A stretch of 64,000 nucleotides of DNA, from positions 1-64,000 of the forward strand of contig JAEZDY010000036.1 of assembly GCA_023417935.1 (NCBI GenBank), read 5' to 3'. The notes under the pieces were generated by a model. That model did no database searches. It saw only the letters and a program-made list of their open reading frames with translations, and was not told the origin of the DNA. Position numbers and translations under genes: made by a program. Every line of letters starts with the position of its first letter. The stretch's first letter is position 1. Source of the DNA: Bacteroidota bacterium (GTDB lineage Bacteria; Bacteroidota; Bacteroidia; Bacteroidales; Lentimicrobiaceae). Of the stretch, positions 25,253-34,100 are shown piece by piece.

Positions 25253-25930
25253 TTACTCATTAATATCATGCACATTAGTTGAATTATCATCTAAGCCTGT
25301 TGTATTGCTATCATTTTCAGGAAAGGCATTTGTACCTGCTTCATTACTATCATTCTCAGGCACAGCATCTTTACCTTCTTCATTACTATTGACATCAGGA
25401 TAAGTAAAAATACTAAAATTAACGCTCCCATATTTCCTTTGCTGGGTAAAGCCGGGCGATTGCTTATAATCTGATTTGGCTGAATGCTCAATTATCAACC
25501 AACCACCTTCACGGAGTAGATTACGTTCTTTCACTATCACAGGGATTCTGTCAACGCCTTCAAGATCATAGGGAGGGTCGCAGAAAATAATATCATAAGT
25601 ATTCTGGGTATTTTGGAGAAAACGGAATGCATCAGACCTGAATGAGAGAATTTCCTCAAAGCCAAGTGTCTTGGCGGTGCTCCGAATAAAATCAACACAA
25701 CGCAATTCGGTATCAATACTGGTTACCCCTAAAGCACCGCGTGAAGCAAACTCGTATGAAATATTGCCTGTACCCGCAAACAGATCAAGCACAACCACAT
25801 CATCCAAATCAAAATGGTTGACCATAATATTGAATATAGCTTCCTTAGCCATATCGGTTGTAGGCCTTACCGGTAGGTTCTTGGGTGCCTGTATCTGCCT
25901 GCTCCTGTGTGTTCCGCTTACAATTCGCAT
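25253..25930 (-). CDS. rsmD: 16S rRNA (guanine966-N2)-methyltransferase RsmD with repeat tail
   Basis: 225 residues. Residues 1-180 are a normal RsmD: start MRIVSGTHRSRQ, SAM motif 'VVLDLFAGTGN' (46-56) and catalytic DPPY (118-121). It methylates G966 of 16S rRNA. Residues 182-225 are an extra acidic Asn/Asp-rich tail with a 13-residue unit (SNEEGKDAVPEND type) repeated at 182, 195 and 208, encoded by a 39-bp DNA repeat. The tail is probably disordered and not needed for catalysis. It overlaps DUF3822 by 13 bases. Confidence 0.93.
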   Translation of the reverse strand: MRIVSGTHRSRQIQAPKNLPVRPTTDMAKEAIFNIMVNHFDLDDVVVLDLFAGTGNISYEFASRGALGVTSIDTELRCVDFIRSTAKTLGFEEILSFRSDAFRFLQNTQNTYDIIFCDPPYDLEGVDRIPVIVKERNLLREGGWLIIEHSAKSDYKQSPGFTQQRKYGSVNFSIFTYPDVNSNEEGKDAVPENDSNEAGTNAFPENDSNTTGLDDNSTNVHDINE

Positions 25931-26763
25931 AATCTGGGGTTGAAAAGATCAAAATATCTGAATATCTCAACTTCACTAAGTGCATAACTTAATTGAATGT
26001 TGTTATGGTAATCTAACACATCAACGGTGCGGATGTACTTTCGGAGTAGCTTAATAAGGTTTGATTTTTCCTGAATGTTCCCGCTAAGCTTTATTTCAAC
26101 TTTTTCAGCGTTAACCTTTAGCTGATCAATGACGAAAATGGTGTAGTAAATAATGTCCTCAGCTGATTTAAAATTGAAATTGTTGCAGAATTTTAGTTTA
26201 CCTTCCTCCAGAAGTACCATATCAAAGTTATCATCGTACAGGTTAAGTAACATGACTGATTTACGGCTACCCTTGAATTTTGGCAGGCAATAATTTGCGT
26301 GTGCTGTTATTCCGGGGAGCACGGTTGCGCTTGGAAAGAACTCTTCAATAAGTTGAAACCAGGCAATATTAGAGGAATACACTACTTTAGCATCATCTGT
26401 AATCAAATCACATGCCCTAAGTTCGTCATGCACAGGCAATTGGTGCACGAACGAGAAATACTCTGATATCATTTCAGGAATATACAGAGAACCCGGGACT
26501 ATAGTATATTTTGAAGTTGGGATAATGACGACTGACTTTTGGAATGAATTACGGAGCAGTCCGTCAGTTGAAAGGTATTTATAGATATCAGTAACACCGG
26601 CCAGTATTTCAGATTGAAAGCCTATGTACTTTTGGCTATCAGCATCAAATACTGAAAAAAAAAGCCCATCCGGATGAAACCGGATGGACAGTAAGTACTT
26701 TTCACTTGAAGCCTTGTCAAATATTCGGTCAAAATAACTTACTGATGAGCGAAGGCCTGACAT
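25918..26763 (-). CDS. DUF3822 family protein
   Basis: 281 residues from ATG 26763; a TTG five codons upstream is less likely. 'LSIRFHPDGLFFSVFDADSQKYIGFQ' and the distant 'LLNLYDDNFDMVLLEEGKLKFCNNFNF' suggest an actin-like ATPase-type fold as found in DUF3822. It is found in Bacteroidota next to rsmD, with no known role. It starts 6 bases past the previous stop. Confidence 0.85.
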   Translation of the reverse strand: MSGLRSSVSYFDRIFDKASSEKYLLSIRFHPDGLFFSVFDADSQKYIGFQSEILAGVTDIYKYLSTDGLLRNSFQKSVVIIPTSKYTIVPGSLYIPEMISEYFSFVHQLPVHDELRACDLITDDAKVVYSSNIAWFQLIEEFFPSATVLPGITAHANYCLPKFKGSRKSVMLLNLYDDNFDMVLLEEGKLKFCNNFNFKSAEDIIYYTIFVIDQLKVNAEKVEIKLSGNIQEKSNLIKLLRKYIRTVDVLDYHNNIQLSYALSEVEIFRYFDLFNPRLCEL

Positions 26764-26768
26764 GGTAG

Positions 26769-27368
26769 TTATTCCCAATTTCCGTCAGTAGAAGCCTCAG
26801 TAAGTGAACCCATTTTAATTCCAGGGTACTTGTTAATATTCTTCTGACGTTCTTTAAGGTTTACAACATACTGGCGGTCCATATCAAAGAGATAATAGTC
26901 ATAAGGCACAACTATTTCAATAACACTAACCATAACACCCCCTTTATCGATTTTTGATGTTTGCATCTCAAACCTGCGTCCATCAGAGTGTGGAATTACC
27001 GCCAGATCTTCAATTTTGAAGTTAGCCCGCTTTGAATACAGTGAATCGGCTATGTTAATAAAGCCTACAGTATCATTAATAGTACGTGTAAAAGTTGTAT
27101 CATTTGGATCGGGTACCATTTTAACTACAGGTATTTTTCCTGTTTTCAGAAAGTCAGTCAGTGTATCAAAACTTGAAGTATAGGAATTGTTAAATTGCTT
27201 ATACAAAGTTTGAGCAGTCCTGATATCTTTCAGCCGATTAACAATTTGCGCATTTCTGCGATTTACTTCATCCTGAAAACGAACAGGTTTCATGATAGAT
27301 GAATAGAGTACATAGCCCAGTACGATAATCACAACTCCCAGTGCTATCTTAATGATTGTGCTTTTCAT
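26769..27368 (-). CDS. Conserved hypothetical membrane-anchored protein
   Basis: 199 residues from ATG 27368; a TTG six codons earlier is possible. Residues about 5-24 form one N-terminal helix. 'FQDEVNRRNAQIVNRLKDIRTAQTLYKQFNNSYTSSFDTLTDFLKTGKI' follows, a pattern of a helix, then a 'Y-x-x-S-F-D-T-L' stretch reminiscent of pseudopilin-like proteins, but no prepilin cleavage site is visible. The rest is beta-rich. Likely periplasmic with an inner-membrane anchor. I do not know a function. It is upstream of DUF3822 and rsmD in the same direction. Confidence 0.75.
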   Translation of the reverse strand: MKSTIIKIALGVVIIVLGYVLYSSIMKPVRFQDEVNRRNAQIVNRLKDIRTAQTLYKQFNNSYTSSFDTLTDFLKTGKIPVVKMVPDPNDTTFTRTINDTVGFINIADSLYSKRANFKIEDLAVIPHSDGRRFEMQTSKIDKGGVMVSVIEIVVPYDYYLFDMDRQYVVNLKERQKNINKYPGIKMGSLTEASTDGNWE

Positions 27369-27388
27369 AATATTTTTTTTTGCCAATG

Positions 27389-27396
27389 CAAATGTA
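27389..27396 (-). promoter_or_regulatory. -7 element of the 27368-24771 gene group
   Basis: Reverse strand TACATTTG matches TAnnTTTG, 20 bases before the ATG at 27368. Confidence 0.55.
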
Positions 27397-27526
27397 TAAT
27401 AAATTTTGGATGAATAGACCTCAAATTGCCCTGAAATAAATCATTAAATATTCTTTTAGAGCAATTAAGTGACTTTAGTTGTTATTAAGTTAGGCTGGCA
27501 ATAATAATTTTTGGCACGTTATTGGT

Positions 27527-27534
27527 TATATTTG
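27527..27534 (+). promoter_or_regulatory. -7 element of the TPR gene
   Basis: TATATTTG matches TAnnTTTG, 40 bases before the ATG at 27575. Confidence 0.55.
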
Positions 27535-27574
27535 CCATCAATACCAATAAATTCAACAAAAAAATTAACAAAAG

Positions 27575-28543
27575 ATGAAAATGACAATCAGAACTTTAGC
27601 CATTATGATAGTTATGGCTGCAACAATTAATTCATTTGCTCAAACAAAAGAGGATGCTGTTAACGCATACAACAAGGCTGTTACTTTGGCAGGCAGTGAT
27701 CCTCAACAAGCAGTAGTTTCAATGAAAGAGGCTGCTGATATTGCCGCAAAAGTAGGTGTTGAAGCTGATACAATAGGACAAATGGCTCAGCAACAGATTG
27801 CAACCCTTCAATATAATTATGCTACTGCGCTTTATAAAGAGAAGAAAATTGATGAAGCCGTTGAGAACTTCAAAATTGCCAGTGATTATGCTAAGCAATA
27901 TAATGATGAATCAACTAAAGCTAAAGCTGATGGACTCCTTCCTAAATTATACCTTGCAAAGGGTGTGAATGATTATAAAAGCGAAAATTATGACGCAGCA
28001 GTTGAAAGCTACACTAAGGCACTTGAATATGATAGTACTATGGCACGTGCCTGGTTGAATATGGGATTAGCTTATAAAAAGCAAAATAAGGATGCAGAAA
28101 TGCGTAATGCTTTTGAAAATGCTGTTAAACAGGGACTGGCAACCAATGACGAGAAAACTGTGGAAGCAGCCCGTAAGTCAATGAGTGACGATTTACTGAT
28201 AACTGCAAACAATGCTTTTAAGAAAAATGATTTCAAAACTACTGCTGATCTCCTGCAGGAAGCTGTAAAATACACTGAGGACAATCCTGAGATCTTCTAC
28301 TTATATGCAGTAGCACTGAATAAACTTGAAAGGTATGATGATGCGCTTGCACAAGCTGAAAAAGGCCTTACAGTAGAAGAAGATACCCCCGTAAAAAAAG
28401 CACGTTTCCATTTTGAGATTGGAAATGCACAGGCCGGGAAAGGTCAGAGCGGTGATGCTTGTGCTTCATACAAAAAAGCTGCTGTAGGTGCGTTTGCTGA
28501 ATCAGCAAATTACCAGATCAAAAATGTTTTGAAATGTAGCTAA
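27575..28543 (+). CDS. Exported tetratricopeptide repeat protein
   Basis: 322 residues. A signal peptide (1-23, ending SFAQ) precedes helical repeats rich in Ala. The clearest TPR is at about 130-165 ('KGVNDYKSENYDAAVESYTKALEYDSTMARAWLNMGLAYKKQ'); others are at about 85-115 and 225-265. Such proteins are periplasmic scaffolds in protein complexes. The partner is unknown. It has its own promoter and a strong palindromic terminator, so it is monocistronic. Confidence 0.88.
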   Translation: MKMTIRTLAIMIVMAATINSFAQTKEDAVNAYNKAVTLAGSDPQQAVVSMKEAADIAAKVGVEADTIGQMAQQQIATLQYNYATALYKEKKIDEAVENFKIASDYAKQYNDESTKAKADGLLPKLYLAKGVNDYKSENYDAAVESYTKALEYDSTMARAWLNMGLAYKKQNKDAEMRNAFENAVKQGLATNDEKTVEAARKSMSDDLLITANNAFKKNDFKTTADLLQEAVKYTEDNPEIFYLYAVALNKLERYDDALAQAEKGLTVEEDTPVKKARFHFEIGNAQAGKGQSGDACASYKKAAVGAFAESANYQIKNVLKCS

Positions 28544-28564
28544 GAATATCAAACTATCATTTTT

Positions 28565-28598
28565 AAAAAGGAGGGTAATAATTATTACGCTCCTTTTT
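28565..28598. terminator. Bidirectional palindromic terminator
   Basis: Arms of 17 bases with one mismatch, starting AAAAAGGAGGGTAATAA, followed by six T in total. It lies 22 bases past the TPR gene stop. Confidence 0.85.
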
Positions 28599-28616
28599 TA
28601 TTGGTTTTAGTTTGAG

Positions 28617-28711
28617 TCGCAATATGCTCGCATTTCGTTCGCATATTGTTCGCATAAAATGCCCCAAATGCGAACGAAATGCGAACGGTATGCGAACGGT
28701 GTGCGAAGGAT
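28617..28711. repeat. 11-bp-phased palindromic word array (TCGCAT / ATGCGA)
   Basis: Four 11-bp units begin at 28617, 28628, 28639 and 28650, each starting TCGCA. A 7-nt loop (28661-28667, GCCCCAA) follows. Four inverted units begin at 28668, 28679, 28690 and 28701, with consensus ATGCGAACGGT. The phase is exact on both sides. It lies between the TPR terminator and the convergent end of tamL. Confidence 0.85.
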
Positions 28712-28828
28712 GTAAAAATTAATATAAGGTCAATTTTTGCTGAAAGGAGATAAATTTTCAGGATCTATTGTAAGATACTTTGACTATAAGGATATGGTAT
28801 CTTAGAAAAAAAGTGTAACAGGCAACAA

Positions 28829-31138
28829 TTAAAAAGGATAACCCACTGCAATATTCAATACCAGGTTTTCCCTTCTCCATTTTGGACTACCAAAATCAAT
28901 CTCATCAATCACCCATCGCTCATTTTTAGGAAGATATGGCTTACGAAGGGGTATACCCAAGTCAAACCTCAGCAGGAAGAACGATAAGTCAATCCGTAAT
29001 CCTACGCCAGTGCCCACTGCAATTTCACTCATAAAATCATCGGTCCTGAATTCAGCACCTGGCAGGAATTCACTGGCCCGCATAAGCCAAACATTTCCGG
29101 CATCAGCAAACAGTGCTCCTTTGAGTAAACTTATGATGCCGAACCGGTATTCTGCATTCAACTCCAGCTTGATATCCCCTGATTGATCGAGATAGCCGGT
29201 TGAAAGTGAATCAGGTATTCTGTATGACCCTGGCCCTACTGACCTTGGAAGGAATGCGCGTATACTGTTTGAACCGCCGCTAAAAAACTGCTTTGTATAT
29301 GGCATTACTCTTGAATTCCCATAAGGTATACCGGCACCAATGATTATGCGGGTAGCCATTTTATTATTGGCGTCGAAATTGTTAAAGTACCTGAAGTCGC
29401 CTGACAGCTTAGAATATTGAGAAAAACGTGTATTAAAAAGTTTGTAAGGTCTTTCGTCAGTTGATTCCTCACCACTAAAAACCCTGTGTGCCAGAGATGC
29501 TGTATTGCCTGATACATCAAGATGGAGATTAAGATAATACTCATCACGTTTGGGTATGCCTGTCAGGGTGCTGTAAGTATATGAAGCAGTTGAACCAAAG
29601 GTGAATTGCTCTTCGAAAGTCCGCCTGAGGTAGGGATTGCGCTCAAGAATAGCCTGAAATATTTCAGTAGTGTTCCTTAGTTTAGCGTAGTTGATGGCTA
29701 TGGGGTTCACCTCATACTCAGTTCTTTCTGTACCTTTCCATAAATACCCATAAGTAAAGTTAAATCCATTCATATCAAATAGCTCTACCCTGTGAAGCAG
29801 CCTGAACTGGAGATCAAATTTAGTTTTAGGCACATTTAAAGTTGATTCATGTTTTATTTTAAATGGCGTAATAAACCGGGGAGTGATTAGTTGGATACCT
29901 GCACCCAGTTCCCATGAGTTAAAACCCTTTTGAGGACCGCTAAATTGCACTTCGTATGTGCCGTTAAAACTCAGGATCAGCAATTCAGCTCCACGCCACA
30001 GATTTCGATTGGTGAAGGTTGTTGAAAGTGTAGGCCCTGTATAGTTGGTTGATTTTGATCCAATATCCAAATCTACTTTTAAAGTTTTAGGCAATAGCTG
30101 CGTTAGGTTAACAGTGGCATCAAGCATTGCTGAATCGCCAACAAGGGTATCATTAAATTTTACACTTACAAATTTAAAAACTCCCATGGCCATTAGCCTG
30201 CTTATAGTTAGGTCATGGTTTTTCTTACTGTATTTATCACCTTCATGAAGCTTGATGTATCTACGCAAAACATTATGTTTGAAATTGCTGGCTCTTTCAA
30301 CAAAATACAGGTTATGCTCATAAACAGTGTCTCTTAATACTACCCTGGTTTTATTTGTGAGAGAATATTGGGGCACCACATAAATATTATTGAGCCTGAA
30401 AACCTTTTTGGCCTTATAGGGGGTTTCAGGCTTAACACTTAGCAGGACATTAATCTTCCTCTCTCCTACTGTTGTATCCATTTGGTATACAAGGAAGTCG
30501 GGATTAAAAAAGTAGTAACCCTGATTCTTAAGTTCGTTGTCAATTCGGGCGCGTTCATCAATTAGAAGGTCAAGGTTGTATTGTTTGCCTGTGTATATCA
30601 GTGCTTTTGCTTGGGTTTGTCTTATAGCAGTATTTAAACTATCAGTTTGCCGGGGATAAACGATATCATTTAACTTGTAGGGTTCACTCACTGTAGCAGT
30701 ATATTCAACCTCTGCCTTTCGGTTCTTCACTTTCACTTCATGTTCAACACTGCTTTTGAAGTAGCCAAGGTTATCGAGTCTACTTTTCATCAAATCATTC
30801 ATTAAATCAGGGTCAACCTGACTTAAAAGCACCGGTGGCTCACCTATTTTAGTTTTGAGCCATTTTCTTATTCCTTTATCAGCATTTTCACCTGCAATAT
30901 TATAGAACCAAAGTTTAGGACGGAGCCCGAGGAATGAGCTGTTGGGTTTAGGGCGTGCCACATCTTGCAGTTCTGACCTTATGTTCTTTCTTTTTACAGT
31001 TTCACGTGGTTCAATGTTTATTGATGCACCTGTATATAAATCTTCGCCCGGTTTAAGATACTTGGTATTGCTGCATCCTGATACAAATAATATCAGGATG
31101 AATATGATGATGTTAAGGAATTTTTTATTGTTTATCAT
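28829..31138 (-). CDS. tamL: TamL: BamA/TamA-family outer membrane lipoprotein
   Basis: 769 residues from ATG 31138; a longer frame from 31168 would hide the lipoprotein signal. Residues 1-22 end VSGC, so this is a lipoprotein, unlike proteobacterial TamA. POTRA-like domains cover about 30-400 and the C-terminal Omp85 barrel about 400-769. 'QFFSGGSNSIRAFLPRSVGPGSY' carries the Omp85 G-x-R-A-F motif near the lid, and the barrel ends VGYPF with a terminal Phe. It should act with TamB in moving lipids or proteins to the outer membrane. It starts inside the end of tamB, so they are one operon. Confidence 0.9.
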   Translation of the reverse strand: MINNKKFLNIIIFILILFVSGCSNTKYLKPGEDLYTGASINIEPRETVKRKNIRSELQDVARPKPNSSFLGLRPKLWFYNIAGENADKGIRKWLKTKIGEPPVLLSQVDPDLMNDLMKSRLDNLGYFKSSVEHEVKVKNRKAEVEYTATVSEPYKLNDIVYPRQTDSLNTAIRQTQAKALIYTGKQYNLDLLIDERARIDNELKNQGYYFFNPDFLVYQMDTTVGERKINVLLSVKPETPYKAKKVFRLNNIYVVPQYSLTNKTRVVLRDTVYEHNLYFVERASNFKHNVLRRYIKLHEGDKYSKKNHDLTISRLMAMGVFKFVSVKFNDTLVGDSAMLDATVNLTQLLPKTLKVDLDIGSKSTNYTGPTLSTTFTNRNLWRGAELLILSFNGTYEVQFSGPQKGFNSWELGAGIQLITPRFITPFKIKHESTLNVPKTKFDLQFRLLHRVELFDMNGFNFTYGYLWKGTERTEYEVNPIAINYAKLRNTTEIFQAILERNPYLRRTFEEQFTFGSTASYTYSTLTGIPKRDEYYLNLHLDVSGNTASLAHRVFSGEESTDERPYKLFNTRFSQYSKLSGDFRYFNNFDANNKMATRIIIGAGIPYGNSRVMPYTKQFFSGGSNSIRAFLPRSVGPGSYRIPDSLSTGYLDQSGDIKLELNAEYRFGIISLLKGALFADAGNVWLMRASEFLPGAEFRTDDFMSEIAVGTGVGLRIDLSFFLLRFDLGIPLRKPYLPKNERWVIDEIDFGSPKWRRENLVLNIAVGYPF

Positions 31139-34100
31139 TGTTTTTTTCTTGCTCCTTAATTTCTTCACTTAATCTCTTTTTTCTGAATTCCTGCAACCTT
31201 TCTTTAGACCAGAACAGTTGTCTCATCCTTCTAAAGTCACGTGAATAGCTGAAGCCGATTCCTGTATTTATGACCTCACCTTCAATAGGATCTTCGTATT
31301 CAGTCCTTCTGAATCCTTTTAATCTATAGCGGCCATTGGGTGTAAGTTTATATTCAATGTTTACATTTCCGGCAATTTCACTTGCCCTGTCATTTCCTGT
31401 ACTTGAGCGGGCTTGTTCACCTTCAAGTTCAACATTACCACCCACCTGTACTATTATCCTATCGTTCAGGAATTCTTTTGATAAGCCTAACTGCAACTGG
31501 GTTCTGCCTTCCTGTTCTCCGCTTTCAGAGTATTCTTCAAATGAGTTAACACCTATATCCAGATCAACACCTTTAATATATTTTTCTGAGAGTGCACTAA
31601 ACTGTTGGGTAAGTATTTTACTGGCGCTAGCTCTTGTAGCTGACTCAGCGGTTAACGGAGCATTGCCTGTTTCAAATGGATCCTGGCCCAGGAATCTGCC
31701 TAAAGCAAGCAATGCAAAAACCTGCTTGTTAAGTTGTGACTCATCGGCACGTAAAGCTGTAAGTTTTGTATTAACGTCGCCTCCCATTGCACCTTTCTGG
31801 TTTTCGGGTAGTTCAATATCAAAACTGATTTCAGGCTTGGTTAGCGGACCTGTTATTTTAAGGAATACAAGGAAAGTTAATGTGTTGCGGTAGGTGTTGC
31901 GCTCTGATTCCTCAATTGTTTGACTTTCCATCAGTGTAAGTGGAGATGTACGAACTGTATAAACAGCTGTTAAGTCAGTTATAGCTTCCATAATATCACC
32001 TGTCCAGGTTATTGAGCTTCCTTCCCTGATGGTGAATTCTCTTTTAATCAGCTCATTAAGTGTTATATTATAGCCACCTTCGTTAATTTCATATCTTCCT
32101 GTCAGGTTCATCTGGCCTCCCGGGTCAAGGGAGAAGTTGAGTGTACCATCACCACTAACATACAAGGAATCACCTGATACCGGATCAATCAACATCTTTA
32201 GAACAGCCTCCGGTTCAAAAGTAATGGATGCATTCAGTGTTATTCCCTGAACTCCGGCATTTGTGTTAAGTAGTGAATCGATGGTAACAATATCATTCTT
32301 AAAATCAAGTGAGTCAGTAAAAATAACAATTCCTTCGCTCTCATTAAGGGTCATTTGTGACTCGGGCATCACGTAAGTTATCCTTGTACCGTTATCCAAT
32401 TGCACCTTCATGTCAATTACGGGGCTTGAAGGACTTCCGGTGAAATGAATATCGCTGTCGAGTAGTACTTTGCCATACAAAGGCATATCTCCTTCAGCTC
32501 CGGAAGAGTTCATTGCAAGAAAATCGGTAGTATTAATACGAAGGTCAAACAAAAGATTTTGCAGGTCAGAGAAATCGGCATAACCCTTAATTACAGCATT
32601 ATTATTTAAAGTATCTGTTAGTGTTAGATCGTTGAAAATCATTCTCTGGTTCGCAATGTCAATAGTATTGTCTTGCATTCTCAGGTAGGTATTTGCATAA
32701 GGGGCATTGAATGCAACATCATTAAATCTCAATTGCCCGGTAACGTCAGGCACCTCTGTTGTTCCCCTAACATTCATGCTGCCGTCAACAAAACCACTCA
32801 TCCTTGAAACCTGCCCAAAAGTAAAGGGCTCAACTGCGGCCATGTTCAGCCTGTTAATATCTACGTCCAGGCTAAGCTGACCAACACTGTCCTGTGCCAG
32901 ATAATATCCGTTAACTGTTAGATCATTATCAAAACCTAATAACTTCAAGTTAACATCAAATTGCTCAGGATTTTGGCTGTTATCTGCAAGCAGTGTGATA
33001 TCGCCTATTGGAATAGCCATAAATCTCAGACTATCAATTACCAGATCAGAAGTAAAGGCCGAAACTCCATTCACATTGAAAAGGACAAAATGACCATTAA
33101 GTTCACCTCTTACCAGTTCCTTTTCTTTTTCAACTATCAAGGAGAGATTTGCTAACCTGAAATTCTCAAAAGAAACTTTTAAAGGTACATCATCACCGGG
33201 TTGGGTAATAATAGAAATCAATTGGTCCTCACCGGTAAGAATAACACGCTGCGCATCGAGGCCTTTATCAGAGAATGTTATAACATTATCAGGGTCAATG
33301 TTCCAGACCGTATTGTTTAACACAAGAGGTTCATCCATGATGAGCAGGTAATCGTTCCCCCTTTTGGCGTATGATCCACTGGTTTTTAAAACATTGAATG
33401 TATCAGCTTTCTGAGCATTAACATTGTATATAATTTCATCGTCAGCTATGCTACCCTTTAAGTCAAACTTTTCAATTGCCAGTGTAGGATTTGAAATCTC
33501 AGCAACATTAAAGTCATAGGCCAGTTCCTGGCGGTTTGAATTAACATTAATGTATAAACTATCGATGATGATACCATTATAGTCGATCATAGGAATATCA
33601 GCTCTTAGTGCGAGTGCCATCTCATCACTGTTGTAGTTACCGAATATAGCTAAGGGAGTAAATCTTTTGAGGCCAGGAAGAATATTCTCACAAAACAGGT
33701 TAGGGTCCTGAACGGTAATGCTATATCCAAAGTTTTGTGGTACAACATCACCATCCATTGAAAGAATTCTTTCCTGCCATGTTTCTGACTTAGTGGCTGT
33801 ATCTCCCACCGGGTTTTCACTCAGAGGAACAACTCCACCTCTTGTTGTTGTGCCAGCTTTAGCCAGATTGGTCGTATCAGTTTCGGAGAATGCAAAATAT
33901 TGATTCAGGTGGCTGATAAGGGTAGCCGGCAGGTGTTGTAATACTATATCACCTTTGAAAGATGCGTTTAAAATTTTTGATCTTACTTCAATATAGGAAG
34001 AGTCAAAATCATAAGTTGATTCAACAACCAGTGAATCCAGCGGGCAATCAAGGGATTGTGTGATCAGTTGTACATCATACAATTTAAGTTTACCAAGCGG

